A stretch of 64,000 bases of DNA, from positions 45,199-109,198 of the forward strand of contig NZ_VUOB01000037.1 of the NCBI RefSeq assembly GCF_008386585.1, given 5' to 3'. Below the pieces are notes generated by a model. That model was not told the DNA's origin and made no database searches. It saw only the letters and a list, made by a program, of their open reading frames with translations. Each line of letters begins with the position of its first letter. Position 1 is the first letter of the stretch. This document shows positions 42,156 through 49,677 of the stretch, in pieces. Source of the DNA: Solihabitans fulvus (GTDB lineage Bacteria > Actinomycetota > Actinomycetes > Mycobacteriales > Pseudonocardiaceae). The translations under genes were made by a program, and so were the position numbers.

Positions 42156-44044
42156 CTACCCCCAAACTGACCACCGTCCGACTGACCACGGCTCAGGCGC
42201 TCGTGCGCTGGCTGATCGCGCAGCGCGCCGAGCTGCTCGACGGCACCAAGGTTCCGCTGTTCCCCGGCGTGTTCGCGATCTTCGGGCACGGCAACGTGCT
42301 CGGCCTCGGCACCGCCCTTGAGGAGCGCCGCGCGGAACTGCCGGTCTGGCGCGGCCACAACGAGCAGGGCATGGCGCTCGCCGCCGTCGGCTACGCCAAG
42401 GCAACACACCGCAGGCAGGTCGGGGTAGCAACCTCCTCGGTCGGCCCCGGCGCGCTGAACATGGTGACGGCGGCCGGTGTCGCGCACGCGAACCGGCTGC
42501 CGGTGCTGCTGCTGCCCGGCGACACCTTCGCCGGCCGCGCGCCCGACCCCGTGCTCCAGCAGGTCGAGCACTTCGGCGACCCGACCGCGACGGTGAACGA
42601 CGCGTTCCGGGCCGTCAGCAGGTACTTCGACCGGATCACCAGGCCGGAACAGCTGATCGGGACGCTGCCGCAGGTGGCGAGGGTGCTCACCGACCCGGCC
42701 GACTGCGGTCCGGTGACGCTCGCGCTGCCGCAGGACGCGCAGGCCGAGGCGTACGACTTCCCCGAGGCGCTGTTCGAGCCGACGCTGCACCGCGTGCCGA
42801 GGCCGCGCCCCGATCTGCGCGCGCTGGCCGACGCCGCGCAGGTACTGCGTTCGGCGCGCCGGCCGCTGCTGGTGCTCGGCGGCGGCGTGCGCTACTCCGG
42901 CGCGGCGTCGCTCGCCCTGGACTTCGCGCGGCGGCACGGCATTCCGGTCACCGAGACCACCGCGGGCCGCACCCTGGTGCCGCACAACGACCCGCTGCAC
43001 GCCGGCCCGCTCGGCGTCACCGGCTCGTCCTCGGCCAACCGGCTGGCCGCCGAGGCCGACGTCGTGCTCGCCGTGGGAACCCGCCTACAGGACTTCACCA
43101 CCGCGTCCTGGACGGTGTTCGCGCCGGACGTGCGGCTGGTCGCGCTGAACGCGGCCAGGTTCGACGCCGTCAAGCACGGCGCGGTCGCCGTCGTGGCCGA
43201 CGCCGCAGAGGGCCTGCGCGAACTCGGCGACGCGCTCGCGGACTGGCGCGCGGCCGAGGACTGGACCTCGCGCGCCGCCACCGAGCGGGCCCGCTGGGAC
43301 GCGCACATCGACGGCCTCCGCGCCCCGACCGACGGCGCGGCGACCTACGCCCAGGTCGTCGGGATCGTCAACGAGGCCAGCGGGCCGGACGACTACGTGC
43401 TCACCGCGTCCGGCGGCCTGCCCGGCGAGCTGATCGGCGGCTGGCGGGCGCGTGGAGAGTCCACAATGGACGTCGAATACGGCTTCTCCTGCATGGGCTA
43501 CGAGCTGGCCGGCGCGTGGGGCGCGGCGATGGCACGCGCCGCGACGCACCCCGACGGCACCGTGACCACGCTGCTCGGCGACGGCTCGTACCTGATGCTC
43601 AACTCCGAGCTGTTTTCCGCGGCGTTCGCCGGGCACGGGTTCGTCGCGGTGGTCTGCGACAACGACGGCTACGCGGTGATCGACCGGTTGCAGCGCAACC
43701 AGGGCGGCGCCGGCTTCAACAACATGTACGCCGACTGCCGCAGCACGCACGAACAGCGCCCCCGCACCGACTTCGTCGGCCACGCCGCCGCGCTGGGCTG
43801 CGCGGTCTTCGCCGTCGACTCCCCGACGGAGCTGGCGGAGGCCTACCGGAGGGCCCGCGAGGTGGCCCGCGCGGAACGGCGGCCCGCCGTCGTCGTGATC
43901 AGCACCGATCCGGCCAGCTGGACCGAGGCCGGCGCGTGGTGGGAGGTCGGCGTGCCCGAGGTGTCGCACCGCGCCGAGGTCGCGCAGGCCCGCCGCGAAC
44001 TGGACGAGACCAAGGCGACGCAGCTGCGGTATCTCTCCAGCTAG
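42152..44044 (+). CDS. iolD: 3D-(3,5/4)-trihydroxycyclohexane-1,2-dione acylhydrolase
   Basis: A 630-residue thiamine diphosphate enzyme that hydrolytically opens the cyclohexanedione ring to 5-deoxy-glucuronate. The N-terminal PYR domain carries the catalytic Glu (WRGHNEQGMALAAVGYAK). The central domain is followed by the PP domain with the ThDP/Mg motif GDGSYLMLNSELFSAA and DNDGYAVIDRLQ. FGHGNVLGLGTALEE near the start is typical of IolD. It is the last gene of the operon. Its TAG stop is shared in a CTAG with the convergent gene on the other strand, leaving no room for a terminator. Confidence 0.95.
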   Translation: MTTPKLTTVRLTTAQALVRWLIAQRAELLDGTKVPLFPGVFAIFGHGNVLGLGTALEERRAELPVWRGHNEQGMALAAVGYAKATHRRQVGVATSSVGPGALNMVTAAGVAHANRLPVLLLPGDTFAGRAPDPVLQQVEHFGDPTATVNDAFRAVSRYFDRITRPEQLIGTLPQVARVLTDPADCGPVTLALPQDAQAEAYDFPEALFEPTLHRVPRPRPDLRALADAAQVLRSARRPLLVLGGGVRYSGAASLALDFARRHGIPVTETTAGRTLVPHNDPLHAGPLGVTGSSSANRLAAEADVVLAVGTRLQDFTTASWTVFAPDVRLVALNAARFDAVKHGAVAVVADAAEGLRELGDALADWRAAEDWTSRAATERARWDAHIDGLRAPTDGAATYAQVVGIVNEASGPDDYVLTASGGLPGELIGGWRARGESTMDVEYGFSCMGYELAGAWGAAMARAATHPDGTVTTLLGDGSYLMLNSELFSAAFAGHGFVAVVCDNDGYAVIDRLQRNQGGAGFNNMYADCRSTHEQRPRTDFVGHAAALGCAVFAVDSPTELAEAYRRAREVARAERRPAVVVISTDPASWTEAGAWWEVGVPEVSHRAEVAQARRELDETKATQLRYLSS

Positions 44045-44337
44045 AGCCACACGAGCCGGAGCGGTTCCGCGCAGCCCCGGCTGAAGAACCGCCTGGCACG
44101 TTCGGCGGTGGAGAAGACGCCGTCCTCGTGGCGGTGGGTCTCGGGATCGCGGAAGTAGACGAACGCGTGATCGGCGAACAGCAGGCCCCAGAGCACCGCG
44201 TCGTAGGGGTTGAACGGCGCACCGGGACCGTCGTCCGGATCGAGCGGTCCGGCCACCGCGAACAGGCGCGGCACAACGGGTTCGTGGCAGGCAGGCCCGT
44301 CGTCGTGGGCTGCGTGCTGATCCATGGACTCATCCAT
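44041..44337 (-). CDS. Hypothetical protein convergent with iolD
   Basis: 98 residues from ATG 44337, which has a GAGGAG ribosome site; the frame upstream runs open through the minisatellite and is not a reliable extension. The N-terminus is rich in His, Asp and Met. The core PYDAVLWGLLFADHAFVYFRD is hydrophobic-aromatic, and the end (ARRFFSRGCAEPLRLVW) is basic. No known motif. The stop codon lies in the CTAG shared with iolD. The minisatellite occupies its upstream region. Confidence 0.6.
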   Translation of the reverse strand: MDESMDQHAAHDDGPACHEPVVPRLFAVAGPLDPDDGPGAPFNPYDAVLWGLLFADHAFVYFRDPETHRHEDGVFSTAERARRFFSRGCAEPLRLVWL

Positions 44338-44380
44338 CGGAGCGGTTCTCCTCGGCGTCGTCGGCCGAGGCGGGCATCGG

Positions 44381-44698
44381 CCGCGTTGGGTGCGGTGGGC
44401 GTTGAGTGCAGCGGGTATTGGGCTCGGCGGGCATTGGGCACAGCGGGTACTGGGCGCGGTGGGCGTTGAGTGCAGCGGGCATCGGGCGCGGCGGCCGTTG
44501 GCCGCGGCGAGCTTTGGGTGCGGCGGGCGTTGGGTGCGGCGGGCATCGGGCCCGGTGGGTATTGAGCGCGGTGGGTATTGAGCGCGGCGGGTGTTGGCCG
44601 CGGTGGGCGTTGGGCACAGCGGGTATTGGGCTCGGCGGGCGTTGGGTGCGGCGGGCGTTGGGCGCGGCGGGCGTTGGGCACAGTGGGCGATGGGCGCC
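44381..44698. repeat. 16-bp minisatellite, about 20 tandem copies
   Basis: Consecutive 16-bp units of the form GGGCGTTGGGTGCGGC run from 44381 to 44698. The unit starts fall at 44397, 44413, 44429 and so on without slippage, and the last unit is partial. Variation is mostly C/T and A/G at a few fixed positions. The plus strand is G-rich with two or three G-runs per unit. As 16 is not a multiple of 3, each unit shifts the frame, yet the minus strand stays open, producing a spurious Pro/Arg-rich frame. It lies between the 44041-44337 gene and the XRE regulator. Confidence 0.93.
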
Positions 44699-44784
44699 AA
44701 TTCCCCACCTGCCCCGGCCGCTCCCCACCCACCCCGTCCGCTTCACATTCACGGGTTCCGCCCCACCCTGACAGATGCCCCACA

Positions 44785-44853
44785 CACATGTGCACCACAT
44801 ATGTGTGGACCACACGAATGTGTGACACAGCTTGGCGCAGCACCCATATGTGT
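44785..44853. promoter_or_regulatory. Cluster of CACATATGTG-like palindromes upstream of the XRE gene
   Basis: Four related palindromic boxes in about 70 bp: CACATGTG (44785-44792), CACATATGTG (44796-44805, perfect), CACACGAATGTGTG (44811-44824, 5-bp arms) and ACCCATATGTGT (about 44842-44853). The last ends 16 bp before the XRE start at 44869. The cluster probably contains the promoter and binding sites for the regulator itself or another factor. Confidence 0.6.
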
Positions 44854-44868
44854 AAAAGGATTGGGCGC

Positions 44869-45729
44869 ATGACCGACAAGCCCGGCCCCACCCTGCGCGC
44901 GCAATGGCTCGGACAGCAGCTCCATGAACTTCGCGCCGCGACCGGCCTGAAGCTGAAGGACGTCGGCGAAGTCCTGCAACGGGACGGCACGACCATCGGC
45001 AGGTTCGAGTCGGGCGAGTACCCGATTCGCCAGTCGGACCTGGTGGCACTGCTGGATTTCTACGGCGTGTCCACCAAACGGAAGCGGGACGCGCTCCTGC
45101 GCCTGCACGACGACGCCTGGCGGACCGACTGGTGGGACGACCAGTTCGACGACGCCGTCTTCGATCCCAGGTTCGTCGACTACGTCTGGCTGGAGCAGCG
45201 GTCCACGAACATCTTCGCCTTCGACACCACGGCCGTGACCGGGCTGGTCCAGACCGAACGGTATGCCCGCGCCGTCATCGACGCCGCCGAGCCGACCGCC
45301 TCCGCCGACCAGATCGAGCGCTGGGTGCAGCTCCGCATGGCCAGGCAGGAAATCCTCTCGCGGTCGGAGCCGCCCCGCCTCCATCTCGTTCTGGACGAGG
45401 CTATTCTGCGCAGGGAGGTCGGCGACGAACAGGTGCTCGGCGAACAACTCGTGCACCTGCGCCGCCTGGCCGCGCGGCCGAACGTCGAGTTGCGTGTGCT
45501 GCCGTTCAGAGTCGGCGCGCACATCTGCCCGTACGGCCCGTTCAGGATCTTCCAGATGGCCGATCCATATCCGGAAGTCGGTTACGTCGAGACGTTGGCC
45601 GGCTCGCTTTACGTCGAACCGCCCAAGACCGCGAAGTTCGTCGCGGCCTACGATGGTCTGCGGAAGGCTGCGCTGACTCAGCAGCGGTCGATCGAGCTGA
45701 TCACGGCGATTGTCCAGAACTTGGAGTGA
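44869..45729 (+). CDS. XRE-family regulator with DUF5753-like C-terminal domain
   Basis: A 286-residue protein. Residues 12-70 hold the helix-turn-helix (LGQQLHELRAATGLKLKDVG, RDGTTIGRFESGEYPIRQ). The rest matches the DUF5753 sensor region common in actinobacteria: YVWLEQRSTNIFAFDTTAVT, GLVQTERYARAV, LDEAILRREVGDEQVL and PYGPFRIFQM. Start ATG 44869. It is followed 5 bp later by a DUF397 gene, the usual partner in these two-gene modules, known from Streptomyces developmental control. Palindromic boxes upstream suggest autoregulation. Confidence 0.93.
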   Translation: MTDKPGPTLRAQWLGQQLHELRAATGLKLKDVGEVLQRDGTTIGRFESGEYPIRQSDLVALLDFYGVSTKRKRDALLRLHDDAWRTDWWDDQFDDAVFDPRFVDYVWLEQRSTNIFAFDTTAVTGLVQTERYARAVIDAAEPTASADQIERWVQLRMARQEILSRSEPPRLHLVLDEAILRREVGDEQVLGEQLVHLRRLAARPNVELRVLPFRVGAHICPYGPFRIFQMADPYPEVGYVETLAGSLYVEPPKTAKFVAAYDGLRKAALTQQRSIELITAIVQNLE

Positions 45730-45734
45730 TTCTC

Positions 45735-45971
45735 ATGGCGACGCGCCAGGAGTTAGGCCCCGACGAGCTGTCCGGCATCGCCTGGCACGTCAGCACCTTC
45801 AGCGACAACGGCGGGGGCAACTGCGTCGAGGCAGGTCCGCTCGATGACGGCTCCGGCCGCGTTGCCCTGCGCCACAGCCATTTCCCGGACGGCTCGGTGA
45901 TCGTCTACACCCGCGAGGAATGGACCGCGTTCCTCGCCGGCGCCCGAGACGGCGAGTTCGACTTCTCCTAG
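45735..45971 (+). CDS. DUF397 small protein (partner of the XRE regulator)
   Basis: 78 residues starting at ATG 45735, 5 bp after the XRE stop. The DUF397 pattern is visible: SGIAWHVSTFSDNGGGNCVEAG, VALRHSHFPDGSVIVYTREEW and a C-terminal FLAGARDGEFDF. These proteins form antagonist or co-regulator pairs with the upstream XRE protein. The TAG stop lies in a CTAG shared with the convergent NB-ARC gene. Confidence 0.92.
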   Translation: MATRQELGPDELSGIAWHVSTFSDNGGGNCVEAGPLDDGSGRVALRHSHFPDGSVIVYTREEWTAFLAGARDGEFDFS

Positions 45972-48076
45972 CCGGCCGCTCCGCCGAGAGCGGCCAGACA
46001 GCGGCGGACCTCGGCGGTGGAGTGCTGGTCGCCGCACTCCACAAAGGCCGTGGCCGCCTGCTCCCAGCAGGCGCGGGCTCGCCCGACCTGGCCGACGCGC
46101 TCGTGCAGGATGCCGAGGTTGTACAGGGCCTTGGCCTCGCCGTGTCGATCGCCGAACTGGCGATAGCCGACCAGCGCCCGCTGGCCGTAGCGGAACGACT
46201 CCGCGAACTCGCCGGTCAACCGTGCCAGGTTGCCGAGGTTGCTCAGCACATGCGCGACGACGCGGTCGGTGGCGACCTCCCGATAGATGGCCGCCGCCTC
46301 AAGGTAGCGCCGCCGCGCGAGCGGAAAGTCGTGCTGCCACAACGCCAGCGCGCCGAGCCGGTTCTGCACCCCAGCCTGCCAGTAGCGGTTGCCGATCTCC
46401 TCGAAGATGGCCAGCGCGTCGAGGCAGTGGCGTTCGGCTTCGTCGAAGTCGTGCTGGTCCAGCGCGAGATCGGCGAAGTTGGTCAGCGCGGCGGCCTGCC
46501 CCTGGCGGTCACCGAGTTCCAGGCCCAGCTCATGGGCGCGACGCGTGTACCCCCCTGCGCGGTCGTACTCGCGCGTCTCCAGCATCAGCATGCCCAGCCG
46601 GTTCAGCAGTACCGTCTCCTCCATGCGCCGCCCGGTCCGGACGGCGACGTCCAGTGCGGCCAGGTGCGTGCTGGCCCAGTCCGCCCAGTGCGCCCGAACG
46701 GCGAGGAAGTCCGACAGGGCAAGGGCAAGTTCGATCGTGTGGTCGTCCCGGCCGAGGCTGATCGCGCTGACCACGTTCTCCCGCTCGACCTCCAGCCAGG
46801 CCAGCGCCTCCTTCAGCGCGGCGAAGAACGAGCTGACCGAATGCCGCAGTGCCTTGGACTTCAGGTGCACATCGGCGTTCCGGACGGCGGTCACATAGTG
46901 GTCGAGCAGCCGGGCGAGCGCGGCCTCCCGGTCCGCCGCCGACTCCTCCTCCGCCGCGCGGTGCTCGGCGTAGAGGCGCAGCAGGTCGTGGAACAGGTAC
47001 CAGCCGCGCGGCTTGCCTGGCAGGAGCAGATGCGCGCGGCGCAGCGCGAGCAGCAGCCTTCGCGCCTCCGGCACCGCGAGCCCGGCGAGTGCGGCGGCGG
47101 CCTCGACGCTGACCTGCGGGCCGGGATTGCCTGCGAGCAGCCGGAACAACCGCCGCTCCGGCTCGCTGAGCCGCGCGTAGGACAGGTCGAACGCGGCCCG
47201 CACCGACAGGTCCGTGCCGTAGGCGAACTCGCCGAGCCGGTCGACCGCGTTGCGCAGTTGGCCGACGAGTTCGCTGACCGGCTGGCCGGGGTCGTCGGCC
47301 GGCGTCGCGCTCAGCACGCTCAGCGCGAGAGGCAGGCAACCGCACAGCCGGCACAGCTCTCGGACGGCGGCGGGCTCGGCCGAGGCGCGCTCGTCGCCAG
47401 CGCGCCGCGTCCGTAGGGCCGTGCCGACCAGGTCGACCGCGTCCCGCTCGTCGAGCGCCGCCACCTCGACCTGCCTGGCCCCGGAGAGGTCGGCGAGGGT
47501 GTGCCGGCTGGTGACCAGGACCCGGTGCGCCGACCGGTTCGGCAGCAGGGGACGCACCTGCGTGGCGGCCGACGCGTTGTCGAGCACGATCAGCACGGGC
47601 TCACGCTCGGCGAGCCGCGAGCGGTACAGCGCCTCGCGGGCGGGCAGCTCGGGCGGGATGTGCTCGCCGGACACGCCGAGCGCCCGTAGGAAGGTGGACA
47701 GCGCCGCGTCGGGTTCGACCGGGTGTTCCGAGTACCCAGCCAGGTTGGCGAACAGCACGCCGCCGGGGAACCAGCCCGCCTCGACGGCGTCGTGGGCGGC
47801 CCGCACCGCGAGCGCGGTCTTGCCGACACCGGGCGAGCCGGCCAGCGCCGTCACGACCACCGACGGCCCCGAGCCGTCGGGGCGCAGCGCCGCCGCCAGG
47901 TCGGCCAGCGCGGTTCGCCTGCCGGTGAACTCGACATCGGCCGGCGGCAGGCCCGCCAGCGCGAGCTGGTCGGGCGGTCCGAACACGACCCGGTCGATGC
48001 GATGAGCCTGCACGACCGGGCCGCCGACCTGTCCGCTGACGTCGTTGCGGGTGTCGGCGTTGCGGGTGTCGGCCAC
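45968..48076 (-). CDS. STAND/NB-ARC ATPase with TPR repeats
   Basis: 702 residues from GTG 48076. A short N-terminal segment (SGQVGGPVVQAHRI, residues about 14-27) resembles the SGxVxGxVVQAxxI motif that precedes many actinobacterial NB-ARC proteins. Next comes an NB-ARC ATPase with P-loop AGSPGVGKTALAV near residue 85 and Walker B VLIVLDNAS. A winged-helix-like region (FDLSYARLSEPERRLFRLLA) follows, then at least six TPR-like repeats to the C-terminus (e.g. RLGALALWQHDFPLARRRY). There is no DNA-binding SARP domain. Such STAND proteins act as ligand-triggered switches; the output here is unknown. A tandem 15-bp repeat encodes ADTRN twice at the N-terminus. Confidence 0.87.
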   Translation of the reverse strand: MADTRNADTRNDVSGQVGGPVVQAHRIDRVVFGPPDQLALAGLPPADVEFTGRRTALADLAAALRPDGSGPSVVVTALAGSPGVGKTALAVRAAHDAVEAGWFPGGVLFANLAGYSEHPVEPDAALSTFLRALGVSGEHIPPELPAREALYRSRLAEREPVLIVLDNASAATQVRPLLPNRSAHRVLVTSRHTLADLSGARQVEVAALDERDAVDLVGTALRTRRAGDERASAEPAAVRELCRLCGCLPLALSVLSATPADDPGQPVSELVGQLRNAVDRLGEFAYGTDLSVRAAFDLSYARLSEPERRLFRLLAGNPGPQVSVEAAAALAGLAVPEARRLLLALRRAHLLLPGKPRGWYLFHDLLRLYAEHRAAEEESAADREAALARLLDHYVTAVRNADVHLKSKALRHSVSSFFAALKEALAWLEVERENVVSAISLGRDDHTIELALALSDFLAVRAHWADWASTHLAALDVAVRTGRRMEETVLLNRLGMLMLETREYDRAGGYTRRAHELGLELGDRQGQAAALTNFADLALDQHDFDEAERHCLDALAIFEEIGNRYWQAGVQNRLGALALWQHDFPLARRRYLEAAAIYREVATDRVVAHVLSNLGNLARLTGEFAESFRYGQRALVGYRQFGDRHGEAKALYNLGILHERVGQVGRARACWEQAATAFVECGDQHSTAEVRRCLAALGGAAG

Positions 48077-48158
48077 GCCACTGTTTGTACTCCTGGTCGA
48101 GCCGGAGGTGGCTCACGACGCGTGCCGGGAACAACACGGGGAGCAACACGCTTGCACT

Positions 48159-48178
48159 AGTTCGTATAGCTACGAACT
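48159..48178. promoter_or_regulatory. 20-bp inverted repeat upstream of the OYE gene
   Basis: AGTTCGTA (48159-48166) and TACGAACT (48171-48178), perfect 8-bp arms around TAGC, located 15 bp before the OYE start codon at 48193 and overlapping the likely promoter. It resembles operators of HxlR/MarR-type redox or aldehyde regulators. No regulator gene of that type is adjacent. Confidence 0.6.
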
Positions 48179-48192
48179 TCTGTGGAGGTTCC

Positions 48193-49257
48193 ATGACGAT
48201 GCTGTTCAGTCCCCTGACGCTGCGCTCCGTGACGCTGCCCAACCGCATCGTGGTCAGCCCGATGTGTCAGTACTCCGCAGTCGACGGCCTGCCGGACGAG
48301 TGGCACCTGGTGCATCTCGGCTCGCGGGCCGTCGGCGGGGCCGGCCTGGTGTTCACCGAGGCGACGGCTGTCGAACCGCGCGGCCGGATCAGCCCGCAGG
48401 ACACGGGGCTCTGGTCCGACGCGCACGTGGAAGCGTGGCGCCCCATCGCCGAGTTCGTCCGGTCCCAGGGGGCCGTGCCCGGCATCCAACTCGGCCACGC
48501 CGGCTTCAAGGGGTCCACGCACCGGCCGTTCGACGAGCGTCGGGGCGGGGTGCCCGACGAGGCGGGCGGCTGGACGCCGGTCGGCGCGGGTGCGGAGCCG
48601 TTCGCGCCCGACTACCGCACGCCGGAACCGCTGGACGAGGCCGGCATCCGGCGGATCGTCGAGGACTTCGCCTCGGCGGCCGCCCGCGCCGTCGACGCGG
48701 GCTTCCAGGTCGTTGAGGTGCACGCCGGGCACGGCTACCTGCTGCACCAGTTCTACTCGCCGCTGGTCAACCACCGCACCGACCGCTACGGCGGCGACCT
48801 GGCCAACCGCATCAGGCTCGCCGTCGAGGTCACCGGGGCGGTGCGCGCGGCCGTCGGCGAGCAGGTGCCGGTGTTCGTCCGCATCTCGGCGACCGACTGG
48901 ATGGACGGCGGCTGGACGGTCGAGGACAGCGCGGTGCTCGCGCGCGGGCTCGCCGCGGCGGGCGCCGACCTGATCGACGTGTCCTCCGGCGGCGTCGTGC
49001 CCTCGGCGACCATCCCGGTCGGCCCCGGCTACCAGCTGCCGCTGGCCGGGACCGTTCGCAGGAAGGCCGATGTGCCCACCGGGGCGGTCGGTTTGATCAC
49101 CGACGCCCGGCAGGCTGAACAGGCCCTGACCGACGGCTCCGCCGACCTGGTGTTGCTCGGCAGAGAACTGCTCCGCGACCCGTACTGGCCGCTGCACGCG
49201 GCAGCCCAGCTTGGTGAGGCGGTCAGGCCACCGGCCCAGTACGCCAGGGCGTTCTGA
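48193..49257 (+). CDS. YqjM-type Old Yellow Enzyme (NADPH:flavin oxidoreductase)
   Basis: 354 residues from ATG 48193 with GGAGG 5 bases upstream. An FMN-dependent ene-reductase of the thermophilic-like/YqjM class. MCQYSA near residue 25 carries the redox-tuning Cys and Tyr. HAGHGYLLHQF holds the two substrate-binding His residues, and NRIRLAVEVTGAVRAAVG is a core helix. DLVLLGRELLRDPYWPL completes the barrel. It reduces activated C=C bonds of electrophiles; the physiological substrate is unknown. The 20-bp inverted repeat in its promoter suggests induction by reactive electrophiles, an inference. Confidence 0.93.
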   Translation: MTMLFSPLTLRSVTLPNRIVVSPMCQYSAVDGLPDEWHLVHLGSRAVGGAGLVFTEATAVEPRGRISPQDTGLWSDAHVEAWRPIAEFVRSQGAVPGIQLGHAGFKGSTHRPFDERRGGVPDEAGGWTPVGAGAEPFAPDYRTPEPLDEAGIRRIVEDFASAAARAVDAGFQVVEVHAGHGYLLHQFYSPLVNHRTDRYGGDLANRIRLAVEVTGAVRAAVGEQVPVFVRISATDWMDGGWTVEDSAVLARGLAAAGADLIDVSSGGVVPSATIPVGPGYQLPLAGTVRRKADVPTGAVGLITDARQAEQALTDGSADLVLLGRELLRDPYWPLHAAAQLGEAVRPPAQYARAF

Positions 49258-49304
49258 CACAAGTGTTGGGCTGCCGGATGACCCGGCAGCCCAACACTTG
49301 TGTC
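49256..49304. terminator. 22-bp-stem bidirectional terminator
   Basis: A perfect 22-bp stem (49256-49277 with 49283-49304) and a 5-nt loop lie between the convergent OYE and DUF3073 genes. The last two bases of the OYE stop codon are inside the stem. One arm begins GACACAAGTGTTGGG. It would terminate both genes. Confidence 0.88.
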
Positions 49305-49313
49305 GTGTGGCGT

Positions 49314-49502
49314 TTAACGGCGGTAGACGTCGTACCCGTCATCTGGCGGGTCGTCGTGCCGGTCATCGCTCCCGTGGGCTTCACCATTGGACTCGCTGCT
49401 CGACAGCTCACGCTGTAGAGCATCGAAGTCCGTGTGGTGAGAGCTGTACTTGAGCTCCCGGGCCACCTTCGTTTGCTTGGCCTTCGCACGGCCGCGCCCC
49501 AT
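49314..49502 (-). CDS. DUF3073 protein
   Basis: 62 residues from ATG 49502 (GAGGGGG ribosome site). It opens with MGRGRAKAKQTKVARELKYS, the conserved basic N-terminus of DUF3073, followed by DFDALQREL and an acidic, His/Asp-rich tail. Small cytosolic protein of unknown function, conserved near purM in actinobacteria (position of Rv0810c in M. tuberculosis, from memory). It is separated from purM here by about 22 kb of inserted genes. Confidence 0.92.
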   Translation of the reverse strand: MGRGRAKAKQTKVARELKYSSHHTDFDALQRELSSSESNGEAHGSDDRHDDPPDDGYDVYRR

Positions 49503-49677
49503 GGCTCGACCCCCTCGCACAGGGACGGGGGCGGCCGGGGGAACGGCGGCCCCACTCGTCTCGACAACTAATTCCTGCTAACTACCGTACCGTGTCGATG
49601 GGGTTCCTCGCGACGCGGCTCCATGTGGGGGAGGCGACCCCCACCGAGGATTGGGACGGACGGGTGGGCATGCGACG

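Noticed and set aside
42152..44044. Acetolactate synthase
   Set aside because: The ThDP fold is shared, but length (630), FGHGNVLGLGTALEE and the iol context identify IolD.
44041..44700. 219-residue minus-strand protein rich in Pro, Arg and Ala
   Set aside because: Its first 121 residues are the translation of the 16-bp minisatellite; only the part from ATG 44337 has a ribosome site and normal composition.
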